Source of the DNA: Halapricum salinum | GTDB lineage: Archaea > Halobacteriota > Halobacteria > Halobacteriales > Haloarculaceae | Direction: 5' to 3' | Assembly (NCBI RefSeq): GCF_004799665.1 | Contig: NZ_CP031310.1 | Span: forward strand, 2,844,887 to 2,908,886 | Length of the DNA: 64,000 bases | Shown: positions 24,046 to 37,408 of the stretch, in pieces | How positions within the stretch are numbered: position 1 is the stretch's first letter | Layout of the letters: every line of letters starts with the position of its first letter | Translations under genes and position numbers: made by a program | The notes under the pieces: generated by a model | Told to the model about the DNA's origin: nothing | The model's database searches: none | Seen by the model: the letters and a program-made list of their open reading frames with translations, nothing else

Positions 24046-24999
24046 ATGGTCAAGAGACCGCAAAACGAAATGGGGAACCCCGGTTCGCGGTCAGACCTCG
24101 ACGCCGACGAGACATCGATCGTCACACCGATCATCGAAACGCTCGCCGACGCAGTGCCGAAGATCAGAACCGCCTTCGAGACACATCGTGCCTACGAGGG
24201 CGAGGAGAATCCGAGCGGTGAGGAGATGCTCGCCGCGGACGTCTACGCCGACGAACTCCTCGAATCCCGACTCGGCGACCTCGACTGTGTGGGGACCTAC
24301 GCCAGCGAAGAGCGTGCGGATCCGGTCGACACGGGCGAGGGACTCTCGCTGGCGGTCGATCCGCTCGACGGATCCAGCAATCTCACGTCGAACAACGGCG
24401 TCGGGACCATCGTCGGGATCTACGACGCCGAACTTCCGGCGACAGGCCGCGACCTCCTCGGTGCAATCTACGTCCTCTACGGACCGACGACGACCGCGAT
24501 GGTCGCCACCGAGGCGGGAGTCACGGAGTATCTGGTCAGCGACGGCGACCTCGACGTGTTGACCGAGGAGGTCGAAATCAACGACGAGGGAGCCGTCTAC
24601 GGATTCGGCGGCCCAGTCCCGGAGTGGTCACGAGAGTTTCGCCGGTACGCCATGTCGATCCAGCGCCGACTCAAGCGTCGGTACGGCGGCGCGCTCGTCG
24701 GCGACGTCAACCAGGTGCTGAGCTACGGCGGTGTGTTCGCCTATCCGGAGTTAGAGACGCGGCCCGAGGGCAAACTACGACTGCAGTTCGAGGCCAATCC
24801 GATCGCGTTCATCGTCGAGCAGGCCGGCGGCGAGTCCTTCGACGGCGACTCCTCGGTACTGGAGACCGAGGCCGAGCGTCTCCACCAGCGGACGCCGCTA
24901 TTCGTCGGCAGCGAGGAGCCGATGGCCCAGTTGATCGAGACACTCGGCGGGCGAGCGCGGGACCCCCACGTGACGACGCGGGACTCGCCGTGGGAGTAG
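24046..24999 (+). CDS. Class I fructose-1,6-bisphosphatase
   Basis: A 317-residue protein that hydrolyses fructose 1,6-bisphosphate in gluconeogenesis. The sugar-phosphatase core AVDPLDGSSNLTSNNGVGT holds the metal ligands; GGVFAYP, PEGKLRLQFEANPIAFIVE and QAGGES with LHQRTPLFVGS are the class I FBPase C-terminal signature, distinguishing it from inositol monophosphatase. The start is not certain: ATG at 24046 fits a GAATATAC box at 24015-24023, while 24070 is also possible. It is divergent from the 3-hydroxyacyl-CoA dehydrogenase. Confidence 0.92.
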   Translation: MVKRPQNEMGNPGSRSDLDADETSIVTPIIETLADAVPKIRTAFETHRAYEGEENPSGEEMLAADVYADELLESRLGDLDCVGTYASEERADPVDTGEGLSLAVDPLDGSSNLTSNNGVGTIVGIYDAELPATGRDLLGAIYVLYGPTTTAMVATEAGVTEYLVSDGDLDVLTEEVEINDEGAVYGFGGPVPEWSREFRRYAMSIQRRLKRRYGGALVGDVNQVLSYGGVFAYPELETRPEGKLRLQFEANPIAFIVEQAGGESFDGDSSVLETEAERLHQRTPLFVGSEEPMAQLIETLGGRARDPHVTTRDSPWE

Positions 25000-25040
25000 G
25001 TTTCCGTAGCTTTTCTACCGCGGCCGCCGAACTGTCGGCC

Positions 25041-25349
25041 ATGACACTCGTCGCGTTCCTGAGCGTCGCACCGGTCATCGAAGACAGCATGTCAGGCGAG
25101 GTCGCCAAAGCCGTCGCCGCACTGGACGACTTCGCCGTCTCCTACGAGACCACGCCGATGGGGACGATCATCGAGACCGACGACACTTCGGAGTTGTTCG
25201 CGGCCGTCGAGGCGGCCCACCGCGCCGTCGAGGCCGACCGCGTCTCGACGTTTCTGAAAATCGATGACAAACGGACGATCGAACAGGAGGCTCGCGAGAA
25301 AGTCGAATCCGTCGAGGAGCATCTGGGCCGACCCGCCAGAAGCGAGTGA
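25041..25349 (+). CDS. MTH1187-family thiamine-binding protein
   Basis: A 102-residue protein of the MTH1187/YkoF-like (DUF77) family. Diagnostic parts are MTLVAFLSVAPVIED, VAKAVAALDDFAVSYETTPMGTIIET, AVEAAHRAVEADRVSTFLKIDD. Members form tetramers and bind thiamine or a related compound; an enzymatic role is not established. It is 41 bases after fructose bisphosphatase, likely in the same transcript. Confidence 0.9.
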   Translation: MTLVAFLSVAPVIEDSMSGEVAKAVAALDDFAVSYETTPMGTIIETDDTSELFAAVEAAHRAVEADRVSTFLKIDDKRTIEQEAREKVESVEEHLGRPARSE

Positions 25350-25428
25350 GCTACGGTATCGATTCTCACACAGTGGGAATCTTGCTGCAATTATAGAGTG
25401 AGAGGGTACAAACCGTTCTGGTAGACCG

Positions 25429-25623
25429 ATGACTACCAGCGAGGACGCGCCACTGGGGAGGGGAATCAGTCCGGGGGAAGCTGCTGCGAGTGTACTCGCG
25501 GAGGTCCCTCGGTTCGAGCGTGACCACGATTCGCGAGCGGATCGATCCGAGTCGGGAGATTCCGATTCGCGGCGTGTGAACCGACGCTCCGTGGCCGAGA
25601 CACTGCTTCTGGCTGGACAGTGA
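25429..25623 (+). CDS. Possible 64-residue haloarchaeal protein
   Basis: A short open frame of polar, Ser/Arg/Asp-rich composition, with a helix LGRGISPGEAAASVLAEVPRF and a second one RSVAETLLLAGQ. No family is recognised. An AATTATAG element about 36 bases before the ATG may be a promoter. The frame could be a real small protein or an accident of GC-rich sequence, hence the low confidence. Confidence 0.35.
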   Translation: MTTSEDAPLGRGISPGEAAASVLAEVPRFERDHDSRADRSESGDSDSRRVNRRSVAETLLLAGQ

Positions 25624-25694
25624 GAAATCGGTGCGTGTCCGATCACGACCGATGATGAGAAAACGGTAAACGGCTCCCGAGCGAGGGTCCGGGC

Positions 25695-26627
25695 ATGGAT
25701 CCCCTCAATCGGATGGCCACCGAACTCGTCGACGAGGCCATCGACTTCGCCGACGAACTGGCCATCGACGTCCACCAGCTCGATAGCGACGCCACAGTAC
25801 TCGATTTCGGCGTCGAGACCCCCGGCGGCGTCGAAGCCGGCCTCATGCTCGCGGAGATTCAGACGGCCGGCCTGGCGACCCTCCAGACCGACATGCGCGA
25901 GATTGACGGCGTCCCGCGCACGCACGTGGAACTCTCGACTGACTACCCCGGACTCGCCCTGCTGGGCTCGCAGAAAGCGGGCTGGGAGATCAGCACCGAG
26001 AGTTTCGAGGGCCTGGGATCGGGACCGGCCCGCGCGCTCGTAGCAGAGGAAGACGAGTTCGCCCGCCTGGGCTATCGGGACGCCTTCGAGTTCGCCGTCC
26101 TCGCGCTGGAATCGGACACGCTCCCCGACGAGTCGGTCGTCTCGCAGGTCGCAGAGATGGCCGGCGTCCCCGAGAGCGGCGTCTTCCTGCCGACGTACGC
26201 CAGCGCCTCCATTCCCGGAAGTGTCACGGCGGCCGCTCGCGCCGCCGAACTGGCGGTCTTCCGACTCGCCGAACTCGGATACGATCCGCTGGACGTGCTC
26301 TCGGCGTCGGCCTCGGCACCGGTCGCGCCCGTCGCCGGCGAGGAAGACCTCGCGATGGCCCGGACCAACGACGCGCTCGCCTACGGCGGGCAGGTTCACC
26401 TGGTGGTCGACGAGCCGTTCGATCGCTTCGAGGAGATCACCGCCAGCGCAGCCCCCGAGTACGGCGACCCGTTCGTCGACATCTTCGAGGGCGTCGACTG
26501 GGAATTGGCCGACCTCTCGATGGAACTGTTCGCCCCGGGGCAAGTCACCGTCGACGTCGTCGGCGGCGACACGCACGTTCTGGGACAGCGCCGCGAGGAC
26601 GTCCTCGCCGAGAGCTTCGGCCACTGA
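25695..26627 (+). CDS. mch: Methenyltetrahydromethanopterin cyclohydrolase
   Basis: A 310-residue Mch homologue, which hydrolyses 5,10-methenyl to formyl derivatives of a tetrahydropterin. Sequence blocks include GGVEAGLMLAEIQTAGLA, LSTDYPGLALLGSQKAGW, GSGPARAL, VFLPTYASASIPGSV and ARTNDALAYGGQVHL. In haloarchaea, which lack methanopterin, the homologue is thought to act on tetrahydrofolate C1 units. A small gene starts 3 bases after the stop. Confidence 0.95.
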   Translation: MDPLNRMATELVDEAIDFADELAIDVHQLDSDATVLDFGVETPGGVEAGLMLAEIQTAGLATLQTDMREIDGVPRTHVELSTDYPGLALLGSQKAGWEISTESFEGLGSGPARALVAEEDEFARLGYRDAFEFAVLALESDTLPDESVVSQVAEMAGVPESGVFLPTYASASIPGSVTAAARAAELAVFRLAELGYDPLDVLSASASAPVAPVAGEEDLAMARTNDALAYGGQVHLVVDEPFDRFEEITASAAPEYGDPFVDIFEGVDWELADLSMELFAPGQVTVDVVGGDTHVLGQRREDVLAESFGH

Positions 26628-26630
26628 GGG

Positions 26631-27110
26631 ATGGCCCGGACGAAAGCCGTCCCCGCCCCCGTCTCGATGGACGCCCTCGAATCGGCCCGGCAGGCCGTTC
26701 CGCTCGTGCCAAAATCCACCGACGACTGCTGTGGCCGCGTCCAGCAGCGCGGGCCGGCCGACACCAGGGAGTCGGCCCAGGACTGGCTGGCCTTCCTCGA
26801 CGCGCTCGACCTCGTCGCGGAGACGAGTCGCGGCTACGAGCGCGGGAGCGTCGGTCTGACCGAAACACCGCTGGGTCAGTGCTTCCGCGAGAACGTCTAC
26901 GGCGTCGCCGAGGTCCTCGACGCGCTCGAAGACGGGCCGCTGACACCCGAGGTGGTGTTCGAGCGGACCCGCTCGATCGTCCCGACCTGGGAGCGCAACC
27001 GTCACGCTGACTGGGAAGCGGTCTGGCGCGAGCGGACCCAGCGAGTGCTCCAGTGGGCGGTCGTGTTCGGCCTCGTGACAGCCGACGACGGCCAGTTTGG
27101 CACCCAATAG
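26631..27110 (+). CDS. Haloarchaeal conserved protein downstream of mch
   Basis: A 159-residue soluble protein starting 3 bases after mch, so probably translated from the same message. It has a CCGRVQQRG segment, DWLAFLDALDLVAETSRGYERG and later a Trp-rich region (IVPTWERNRHADWEAVWRERTQRVLQWAVVFGLV) that looks like a winged-helix-type layout. The family is not recognised with certainty. Close linkage to mch hints at a C1-related or regulatory function; this is inference only. Confidence 0.7.
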   Translation: MARTKAVPAPVSMDALESARQAVPLVPKSTDDCCGRVQQRGPADTRESAQDWLAFLDALDLVAETSRGYERGSVGLTETPLGQCFRENVYGVAEVLDALEDGPLTPEVVFERTRSIVPTWERNRHADWEAVWRERTQRVLQWAVVFGLVTADDGQFGTQ

Positions 27111-27162
27111 CGCCCTCCATCTGTCGGGCGGTTTATGGTTGCTGAGGCGTTAGAGAAGGTGT

Positions 27163-27849
27163 ATGGCGGAAGAACTGGCTCCGGGTGTGTGGTTTCTCGA
27201 TCTCGGCTTGATCAGGCCGGTCGAGACCAACTGTTATCTCGTCGACGACGGCGAGGTGACGCTCATCGACACCGGACTCTGGTGGAACCGCCCCTCGATG
27301 GACGCCGAACTTGCGGAGGCGGGGTACACGCCCACAGATGTCGACCGCGTGCTCCTCACGCACTACGATCTGGACCACACCACGGGACTGCGACACCTCC
27401 CTGGATTCGAAGGGCCGATCTACATCGGCGAGGCCGACTACGACCTCTACACCGGCGCGAGCGACCCGCCGTTGATCCACCACAAGGGACTCTTTCACCG
27501 GCTCGTTCGGCCGTTCTTCCCGCTGCCGAGAGACGCCGACGTCCGGCCCGTCGCCGATGGCGAGCGGATCGGCAATTTCACGGCGTATCACACGCCCGGA
27601 CACAACCCCGGTCACCTGGCGTACGTCCACGACTCGGGTGCGGCGTTCGTCGGCGACCTCCTCTGGGAGGACGACGGCGAGCTGACGCCGCCGTTCTGGC
27701 TGGACTGCTACGACACCACGCAACTGCGCGAGAGCATCGTCGCCTTCGCCGGGGCGATCCCGGACGTGGAAGTCATGGGCATGGGCCACGGCACGCCGAT
27801 CAGAACGGGCGCGCATCGACTGCTCGACGATCTCGCGGCGCGGCTGTGA
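27163..27849 (+). CDS. Metallo-beta-lactamase fold hydrolase
   Basis: A 228-residue MBL-fold enzyme. The metal motif is LLTHYDLDHTTG (H-x-D-x-D-H), followed by HTPGHNPGHLAYVHD (third His), FVGDLLWED (bridging Asp) and GMGHGTPI (last His). The start NCYLVDDGEVTLIDTG is typical of glyoxalase II-like or quinone-dependent family members. The substrate is unknown. It is separated from rqcH by 70 bases. Confidence 0.92.
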   Translation: MAEELAPGVWFLDLGLIRPVETNCYLVDDGEVTLIDTGLWWNRPSMDAELAEAGYTPTDVDRVLLTHYDLDHTTGLRHLPGFEGPIYIGEADYDLYTGASDPPLIHHKGLFHRLVRPFFPLPRDADVRPVADGERIGNFTAYHTPGHNPGHLAYVHDSGAAFVGDLLWEDDGELTPPFWLDCYDTTQLRESIVAFAGAIPDVEVMGMGHGTPIRTGAHRLLDDLAARL

Positions 27850-27919
27850 GTAGTTCGTCGGTGCGCGTCGCCCGACAGCCGAACGTCACGTCTTTGGGGC
27901 CGCCGCCAGTGGTGGCAGT

Positions 27920-32318
<4,399 letters not shown>

Positions 32319-32398
32319 CGGCTGGCCGCCAGCCGCTGAGCGCGCCCGGCCGAAACTGCTACGTTTATACCCGGCCCGCCGTGACTCGACGGTGAGAG

Positions 32399-33076
32399 AT
32401 GATCAAGGAGGCGCTTCGGGCCCCACTGGCTGGCGAGCGACGATGGAAACGCCTTGCGATCGGCGGTGGATGGCTCGCGGTTTCGTTCGGTATCGTCCCA
32501 CTGTGGGTCGTTCTGGGGTACGTGGTCCAGTTCGCCGAGGCCGTCGCCGAGGACCGTTCGGACGTTCCGCCGTCGTTCGAGTACTGGGGCCTGCTCATGA
32601 GCAGGGGGGTCCGGGCGTTCGGCATCAGTGTGGTCTATCTGTTCGTACCGGCGGCGTTCGCGATCTACGGTGCCTTCCTGTATTTCATCGCACCGTTCAA
32701 CGAGAGCTTCACCACCGCGCGGGCCCACGAACCGCTCGCTATCGCGGCTGTGCTCTTCGCGATTGCGTTCTACCTCCTTCCGGCAGCACTGCTCACCTAC
32801 GCCATCGACGGCCGTACCCGTGCAGGCTTCTCCCCGCGCCAACTGGTCCGGTTCTGGGTCTCCTGGACCTATCTCCGGAGCTGGCTCCTCTCCGTGTCAC
32901 TCGTGGTCGCTTTGCACCTCTGTGCAATCGCCGTCGCGCTGACTGCCATCGGCGTGCTCGCAGTTCCCGTTGTGATCTTCTACAGCTATCTCGTCGGCAT
33001 GTACGTCCTCACGACTGGAACGAGCAGTCTGCTGGCAGACATCGATACGCGCACTCGGCCGGGGCGACGGACGTAA
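32399..33076 (+). CDS. DUF4013 membrane protein, copy 1
   Basis: A 225-residue protein with about six hydrophobic helices (for example RLAIGGGWLAVSFGIVPLWVV, VYLFVPAAFAIYGAFLYF, AIAAVLFAIAFYLLPAALLTY, LSVSLVVALHLCAIAVALTA). It belongs to the DUF4013 family of haloarchaeal membrane proteins of unknown function. A TATA-like TTTATAC at about 32364-32370 is 29-35 bases before the ATG. It sits 80 bases after katG. A paralogue follows directly, with its own promoter. Confidence 0.85.
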   Translation: MIKEALRAPLAGERRWKRLAIGGGWLAVSFGIVPLWVVLGYVVQFAEAVAEDRSDVPPSFEYWGLLMSRGVRAFGISVVYLFVPAAFAIYGAFLYFIAPFNESFTTARAHEPLAIAAVLFAIAFYLLPAALLTYAIDGRTRAGFSPRQLVRFWVSWTYLRSWLLSVSLVVALHLCAIAVALTAIGVLAVPVVIFYSYLVGMYVLTTGTSSLLADIDTRTRPGRRT

Positions 33077-33125
33077 TACCACCGGGACGATCCTCTCTGA
33101 GGATCCGTCGTCGAATCAGGGTTCG

Positions 33126-33135
33126 TTTTTATATG
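33126..33135 (+). promoter_or_regulatory. TATA box of second DUF4013 gene
   Basis: TTTTTATATG lies 24-33 bases before the ATG at 33159. It shows that the second DUF4013 copy has its own promoter rather than depending on the first. Confidence 0.7.
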
Positions 33136-33158
33136 GTTATTCCTCGTTGGCATCGACA

Positions 33159-33827
33159 ATGATCGAAGACGCGATTTCGTTTCCACGGAACAGTGACGAC
33201 TGGCTGACGACACTGCTGATCGGCGCGATACTCTCGATATTCTCGTTTCTGCTCGTCCCTGGGTTGATCCTCCAGGGGTTTCTGCTCCGGGTTGCGCGGG
33301 CCGGCGCGAACGACGAGGTAGAACCGCCGACGTTCGGCAACTGGATCGAACTGCTGGTCGACGGCGTGAAAGCTTTCATCGTCGCCTTCGTCTACGGAAT
33401 TCTTCCAGCGATGGTATTCGTCGCCATGATTTCGGTCCTGGCCGGCGGTGCGGTGTTCTCGGCGCTGAGTGGGAACGCGGGGGCTGCGGCCGGATTCGGC
33501 GTGCTGATCGCCGTGGTCGTCCTCGTGATGCTGCCGGTGTTCCTGTTGATCGGCTATCTCACGATCGCTGCACAGGTCCGCCTTGCAGTCACCGGCGACC
33601 TCGGCGCGGCATTCCAGGTCGGCACAGTCGCCCGGACCGCGTTCAACGCTGATTTCTTCGTGGGGTTCCTCCTCGGAGTGATCGTCGGGATCGCCCTTTC
33701 GATCGTCGGCTCGCTCCTCGTGATCGTCCTGGTCGGCCTGTTGATACTGGTCTACGCACAGATCTCGATGTACTATCTCTTCGGCCGTGGGTACGGGAAG
33801 GCGACCGGCGATAGTAGTCGGGCGTGA
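33159..33827 (+). CDS. DUF4013 membrane protein, copy 2
   Basis: A 222-residue polytopic membrane protein related to the upstream copy. Features are [21 protein letters not shown] at the N-terminus, [39 protein letters not shown], and a C-terminal pair ([28 protein letters not shown]). A GYLxxxxR-like pattern ([23 protein letters not shown]) precedes a conserved Asp/Trp loop typical of DUF4013. ATG 33159 is fixed by the TATA box; a TTG at 33147 is less likely. Confidence 0.85.
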   Translation: MIEDAISFPRNSDDWLTTLLIGAILSIFSFLLVPGLILQGFLLRVARAGANDEVEPPTFGNWIELLVDGVKAFIVAFVYGILPAMVFVAMISVLAGGAVFSALSGNAGAAAGFGVLIAVVVLVMLPVFLLIGYLTIAAQVRLAVTGDLGAAFQVGTVARTAFNADFFVGFLLGVIVGIALSIVGSLLVIVLVGLLILVYAQISMYYLFGRGYGKATGDSSRA

Positions 33828-33877
33828 CACAGATCGGAAACAGCAGGCACTTACCGCCACCTCTCGGAGCCACGACC

Positions 33878-34945
33878 ATGCGAATCGCCGAGCGCCAGCG
33901 CGTCGAGGGCGGGGGCGAGCGGATCACTGTCGTCCCCGAGAGTCTCGACGACCTCTGGCACCTGAGCTACGTCATCGATCCCGGCGACTTCGTGGCCGGG
34001 GACACGACCCGCCGTATCCAGCGCAACGACGAGGACCTCCGGGACACTGGCGGCGAGCGCGAACACCTCTGGGTCAAACTGGAGGTCGAGGACGTCGAGT
34101 TCGCGAAGTTCGCCAACCGACTCCGGGTGTCCGGCGTCATCTCGGAGTGCTCGCGGGAGGACCAACTGGGGCTGCACCACACGATCAACGTCGAGGAACA
34201 CACCGAACTCGACGTCGAAAAGGTCTGGAACACAGATCAGCTAGAACGCCTCGAAGAAGCCGAAGAGGCCACTGACCAGCCCGACGTCGCCATCGCGACC
34301 GTCGAGGAAGGCGAGGCCTACGTCCACACGGTCGCCCAGTACGGCACCGAAGAGCGGGCGTCGATCACCGGGCCGACGGGCAAAGGCGAGTACGCCCGCC
34401 CTCGCGAGGAGCTGTTCGAGGAACTCACGGCCGTCCTGCAGCGCCTCGATGCGGACGCGATCATCCTCGCGGGACCGGGATTCACCAAACAGGACGCCCT
34501 CGGATACATCGAGGAGAACGCGGCAGACCTGATGGAGAAGATCACGACCGTCGATACGAGTTCCGTGGGTGATCGTGGCGTCCACGAGGTGCTCAAACGC
34601 GGTGCCGTCGAGGACGTCCAGCAGCAAACTCGGATCGCCGAGGAGGCGTCGCTGATCGACGAACTCACCGAGCGCATCGCTACGGGGGCAGAAGTCGCCT
34701 ACGGCCCGGATTCGGTCGCCGAAGCGGCCGACTATGGCGCGATCGAACACCTGCTCGTACTCGACGACCGACTTCGCTCGGAGCGTGCAGGCGAGGGCGA
34801 GTGGGACATCGACGTCGACCGGCTCGTCGAGACCACCGAACAGAAGGGCGGTGAGGTGACGGTCTTCTCGAGCGAGTTCGACCCCGGTCAGCAACTCGCG
34901 AACCTCGGCGGGATCGCTGCATTGCTCCGTTATCGCCTTTCATAA
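33878..34945 (+). CDS. pelA: mRNA surveillance protein Pelota (Dom34)
   Basis: A 355-residue tRNA-like factor that binds the empty A site of stalled ribosomes and, with ABCE1, splits them. N-terminal eRF1-like Sm domain: [20 protein letters not shown] with [17 protein letters not shown]. Central domain: [21 protein letters not shown]-terminal domain: [16 protein letters not shown], and [22 protein letters not shown]. The eRF1 GGQ motif is absent, as expected for Pelota. Start ATG 33878. A T-rich terminator follows the stop. Confidence 0.97.
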   Translation: MRIAERQRVEGGGERITVVPESLDDLWHLSYVIDPGDFVAGDTTRRIQRNDEDLRDTGGEREHLWVKLEVEDVEFAKFANRLRVSGVISECSREDQLGLHHTINVEEHTELDVEKVWNTDQLERLEEAEEATDQPDVAIATVEEGEAYVHTVAQYGTEERASITGPTGKGEYARPREELFEELTAVLQRLDADAIILAGPGFTKQDALGYIEENAADLMEKITTVDTSSVGDRGVHEVLKRGAVEDVQQQTRIAEEASLIDELTERIATGAEVAYGPDSVAEAADYGAIEHLLVLDDRLRSERAGEGEWDIDVDRLVETTEQKGGEVTVFSSEFDPGQQLANLGGIAALLRYRLS

Positions 34946-34959
34946 TCTCGCCGAAACGG

Positions 34960-34966
34960 TTTTTTG
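34960..34966 (+). terminator. T-run terminator after pelota
   Basis: A run of T residues (GGTTTTTTGCC) lies 15 bases after the Pelota stop and before the next gene, in line with the oligo-T termination signals of archaea. It has no strong hairpin. Confidence 0.45.
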
Positions 34967-35010
34967 CCTCCCCGTCCATCGTTCTGTAATCGGGTACCGA
35001 TTCGAGATAG

Positions 35011-36168
35011 ATGTCATTCGAAGAACAGGCAGACTTCGCCAAGCAGGTCGCCGATCTCAACAAGTACGGACAGGCCCTCAACAGCTGTGAGACTGTCGAA
35101 GAGGTCGTCTCACTCACGCTGGAGGCAGTCTCACTACTGTTCGATTTCACTTCAGCGACGTTGATCGAGGTTCGGACGAACGGACCCGAGGTCATCGAGA
35201 GCACGAATCGGAACCTCTCTGCGGGCGATCGGCCCAGTGAGGTGGGCCGTCGTGCCGTCGAGACCAAGGAGACGATCACCGAGACTGGCGCGGACGCCGG
35301 AGTGGCCCCCGATTCGTCGGTCACGGCGACGCTTGCGGTCCCGGCGAAGATCGTCGACGACGTGGTGGTCGTCCTCGTCATTCGGTCGACGTCAGTCGAC
35401 GAGATCGGCGAAGAGTACGCGACGCCGCTGGAGATTCTGGCCTCACACGCGGCGACGGCGATCAGCAACATCCGCTCGCGCCAGCAACTCGAACGCGCCC
35501 GCAACGACCTGGCAAAGCGCAAGGAGATGATCGAGCTCTACGACAAACTCCTGCGCCACGACCTGGGTAACGACCTGCAGGTCATCTCCGGGTTTGCCGA
35601 CGCGCTGGTCGGTCGCCTCGACGGTGACAACGCCCGCTACGCAGAGAAGATCCATCGGGCGGCCGAGAACTCCGCCGACCTCATCGAGCGGGTCGGGAAC
35701 CTCGTCTCGACGCTCGAAGCCGAGGAAGAGCCCGAACCCCGGTCGCTGCAGACCGTGCTCACGACCGTCGTCAAGAACGTCGATTCCCAGTACGAGACGT
35801 TGCGGATCGAGTTCGATCCCGACATCTTCGACTACCAGGTCTACGGTGGGGATCTGCTGGATTCGGTCTTCCAGAACATTCTCTCGAACGCCGCCGTCCA
35901 CAACGAGGGCGAGGTCACGGTCCGGCTATACGTCGAGGAACTCCCGCCGGATGCGCTCGTGGTCGGCATGGCTGACGACGGCAGCGGTATCCCCGAAGCG
36001 ATCCGCGACGAACTGTTCGAGATGGGCAAGAAAGGCCCCGAGAGCGAGGGGACCGGTCTGGGTCTGGGCTTCGTCCGTGCGCTCACGGAATCGTACGGCG
36101 GCGGTGTCGAAGTGACCGACAGCGAGTTCGGCGGTGCCGAGTTTCGCGTCCACCTCGAACGCGTCTGA
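35011..36168 (+). CDS. GAF-domain sensor histidine kinase
   Basis: A 385-residue soluble kinase. The N-terminal GAF domain covers about residues 20-155, with LLFDFTSATLIEV and ILASHAATAISNIRSR. The H box LYDKLLRHDLGNDLQVISG places the phospho-acceptor at H183; the N box is FQNILSNAAVHN; the G1 box MADDGSGIPEAI and G2 box GTGLGLGFVRA complete the HATPase domain. No response regulator is adjacent, which is common for haloarchaeal orphan kinases. The signal is unknown. A short coiled coil links GAF and H box. Confidence 0.95.
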   Translation: MSFEEQADFAKQVADLNKYGQALNSCETVEEVVSLTLEAVSLLFDFTSATLIEVRTNGPEVIESTNRNLSAGDRPSEVGRRAVETKETITETGADAGVAPDSSVTATLAVPAKIVDDVVVVLVIRSTSVDEIGEEYATPLEILASHAATAISNIRSRQQLERARNDLAKRKEMIELYDKLLRHDLGNDLQVISGFADALVGRLDGDNARYAEKIHRAAENSADLIERVGNLVSTLEAEEEPEPRSLQTVLTTVVKNVDSQYETLRIEFDPDIFDYQVYGGDLLDSVFQNILSNAAVHNEGEVTVRLYVEELPPDALVVGMADDGSGIPEAIRDELFEMGKKGPESEGTGLGLGFVRALTESYGGGVEVTDSEFGGAEFRVHLERV

Positions 36169-36186
36169 GTCGCCCCCGCGCTCCGA

Positions 36187-36942
36187 TCAACTGACCTCGA
36201 CCGTGAGCCCGTCCTCGGCGAATCTGACGTCCCCGTCGTATTGCTCGTCGAGCGCGTCCAGCATCCGCTCGTGTCGCCCCTCGGTGTGTGGATAGAGGTG
36301 GCTAAGATAGACGCGGCCGACCTCGGCGTCCGCGTTCGCCAGTGCCCGGCCCAGACTGGTCGGCGTGGCGTGGTTCGAGACGTCGACCTCGTCGGGGAAC
36401 GAGCAGTCGTGGACGAGGACTGCCGACCCGTCGGCGAACGCGATCAAGTCGGTGAAGGCCTCGCTGTCACCCGAGAACGTGAGTTCGGCCTCGCTGTCGG
36501 GGTGGCCGAGTCGGTAGGCGAAACACTGCATCGAGTGGCGCGTCTCCATCGCCTGGCAGTCGAATCCGGCGAGGGAGAACGACCCCTCCTCGAGGTCACG
36601 GATCGCCAGGTCGACGCGGTCTTGCAGGTAGTCGTGGACCTCGAGCAGATCGCGGACGAGCGACGCCGTACCCGGCGGGCCCGCGACGGTCAGCGACTCT
36701 GCGCCGGCGAGCCAGCGTGCTTTCAGCAGGGCGAGCAGATCCGAGACGTGATCGAGGTGGTGATGCGTCAGGAGGACGGTGTCGACGCCCTCGTAGCCGA
36801 CGGGGGTGCGCTGGAGGGCGTGCAGGACCCCGCTGCCGCAGTCGACCAGGAGTCGGTCGTCACCCGATTCGACGAGGAGTCCGGTCTGGAACCGGGTGCC
36901 AGTGGGCATCGCAGATCCAGTACCGAGGACGGTGAGTTGCAT
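36187..36942 (-). CDS. RNase Z-like MBL-fold hydrolase
   Basis: A 251-residue metallo-hydrolase of the RNase Z/ElaC-like group. It starts MQLTVLGTGSAMPTGTRFQTG; the metal motif is LLTHHHLDHVSDLLAL; then METRHSMQCFAYRL, LTFSGDSEAF, LVHDCSFPDEVDVSNHAT and YLSHLYPHTEG supply the other ligands. Length is shorter than full RNase Z (about 300 residues), and the tRNA-binding exosite arm is not evident, so it may act on small phosphodiesters or other substrates. It is convergent with the histidine kinase gene. ATG 36942 is preferred. Confidence 0.9.
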   Translation of the reverse strand: MQLTVLGTGSAMPTGTRFQTGLLVESGDDRLLVDCGSGVLHALQRTPVGYEGVDTVLLTHHHLDHVSDLLALLKARWLAGAESLTVAGPPGTASLVRDLLEVHDYLQDRVDLAIRDLEEGSFSLAGFDCQAMETRHSMQCFAYRLGHPDSEAELTFSGDSEAFTDLIAFADGSAVLVHDCSFPDEVDVSNHATPTSLGRALANADAEVGRVYLSHLYPHTEGRHERMLDALDEQYDGDVRFAEDGLTVEVS

Positions 36943-37084
36943 GCATAGAGCGACGACGCCCGGGAGAAAATGGCTGGCGGTCCCCAGCGCCAGTGACAGA
37001 ATCTCGCTGCCGCGCAAGACGCGAGTCAGACGCTCGGAAGCCGAGCAACCAAGAGTTAAGGTTCCACAATTCGAGAGGCCGCAT

Positions 37085-37408
37085 ATGGCTATCGACAGGG
37101 AGACCACGCCATCGGAGATCACGACGCTGGTCGGTCGCGAAGTCTACTCGAACAACGGCGTCTTCGTCGGCGAAATCGAGGATCTACGCCTCGATCTCAA
37201 CGCCGAGTCCGTCACGGGCCTCGCCCTCCACCAGCTCAACCACGAACTGTTCGACCAGGAGACCCGCAGCTCCAGGGGCGTCATCGTCCCCTACCGCTGG
37301 GTCCAGGCCGTCGGCGACGTCGTCATCATCAACGAGATCGTCGAGCGGATGCAGACCCCAGACTCCGAATCGGCAGAGCCGGACGCAGAAGGCGAAATGC
37401 GCGCCTAG
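37085..37408 (+). CDS. PRC-barrel protein, CdpB-like
   Basis: A 107-residue PRC-barrel protein: ITTLVGREVYSNNGVFVGEI with LNAESVTGLALHQLN and RGVIVPYRWVQAVGDVVIIN. In haloarchaea, CdpB1 and CdpB2, PRC-barrel proteins that position FtsZ-linked division machinery through SepF, look like this; assignment as one of them is plausible but unproven. Its stop codon overlaps by 4 bases (CTAG) with the stop of the convergent TrkA-N/DHH gene. Confidence 0.8.
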   Translation: MAIDRETTPSEITTLVGREVYSNNGVFVGEIEDLRLDLNAESVTGLALHQLNHELFDQETRSSRGVIVPYRWVQAVGDVVIINEIVERMQTPDSESAEPDAEGEMRA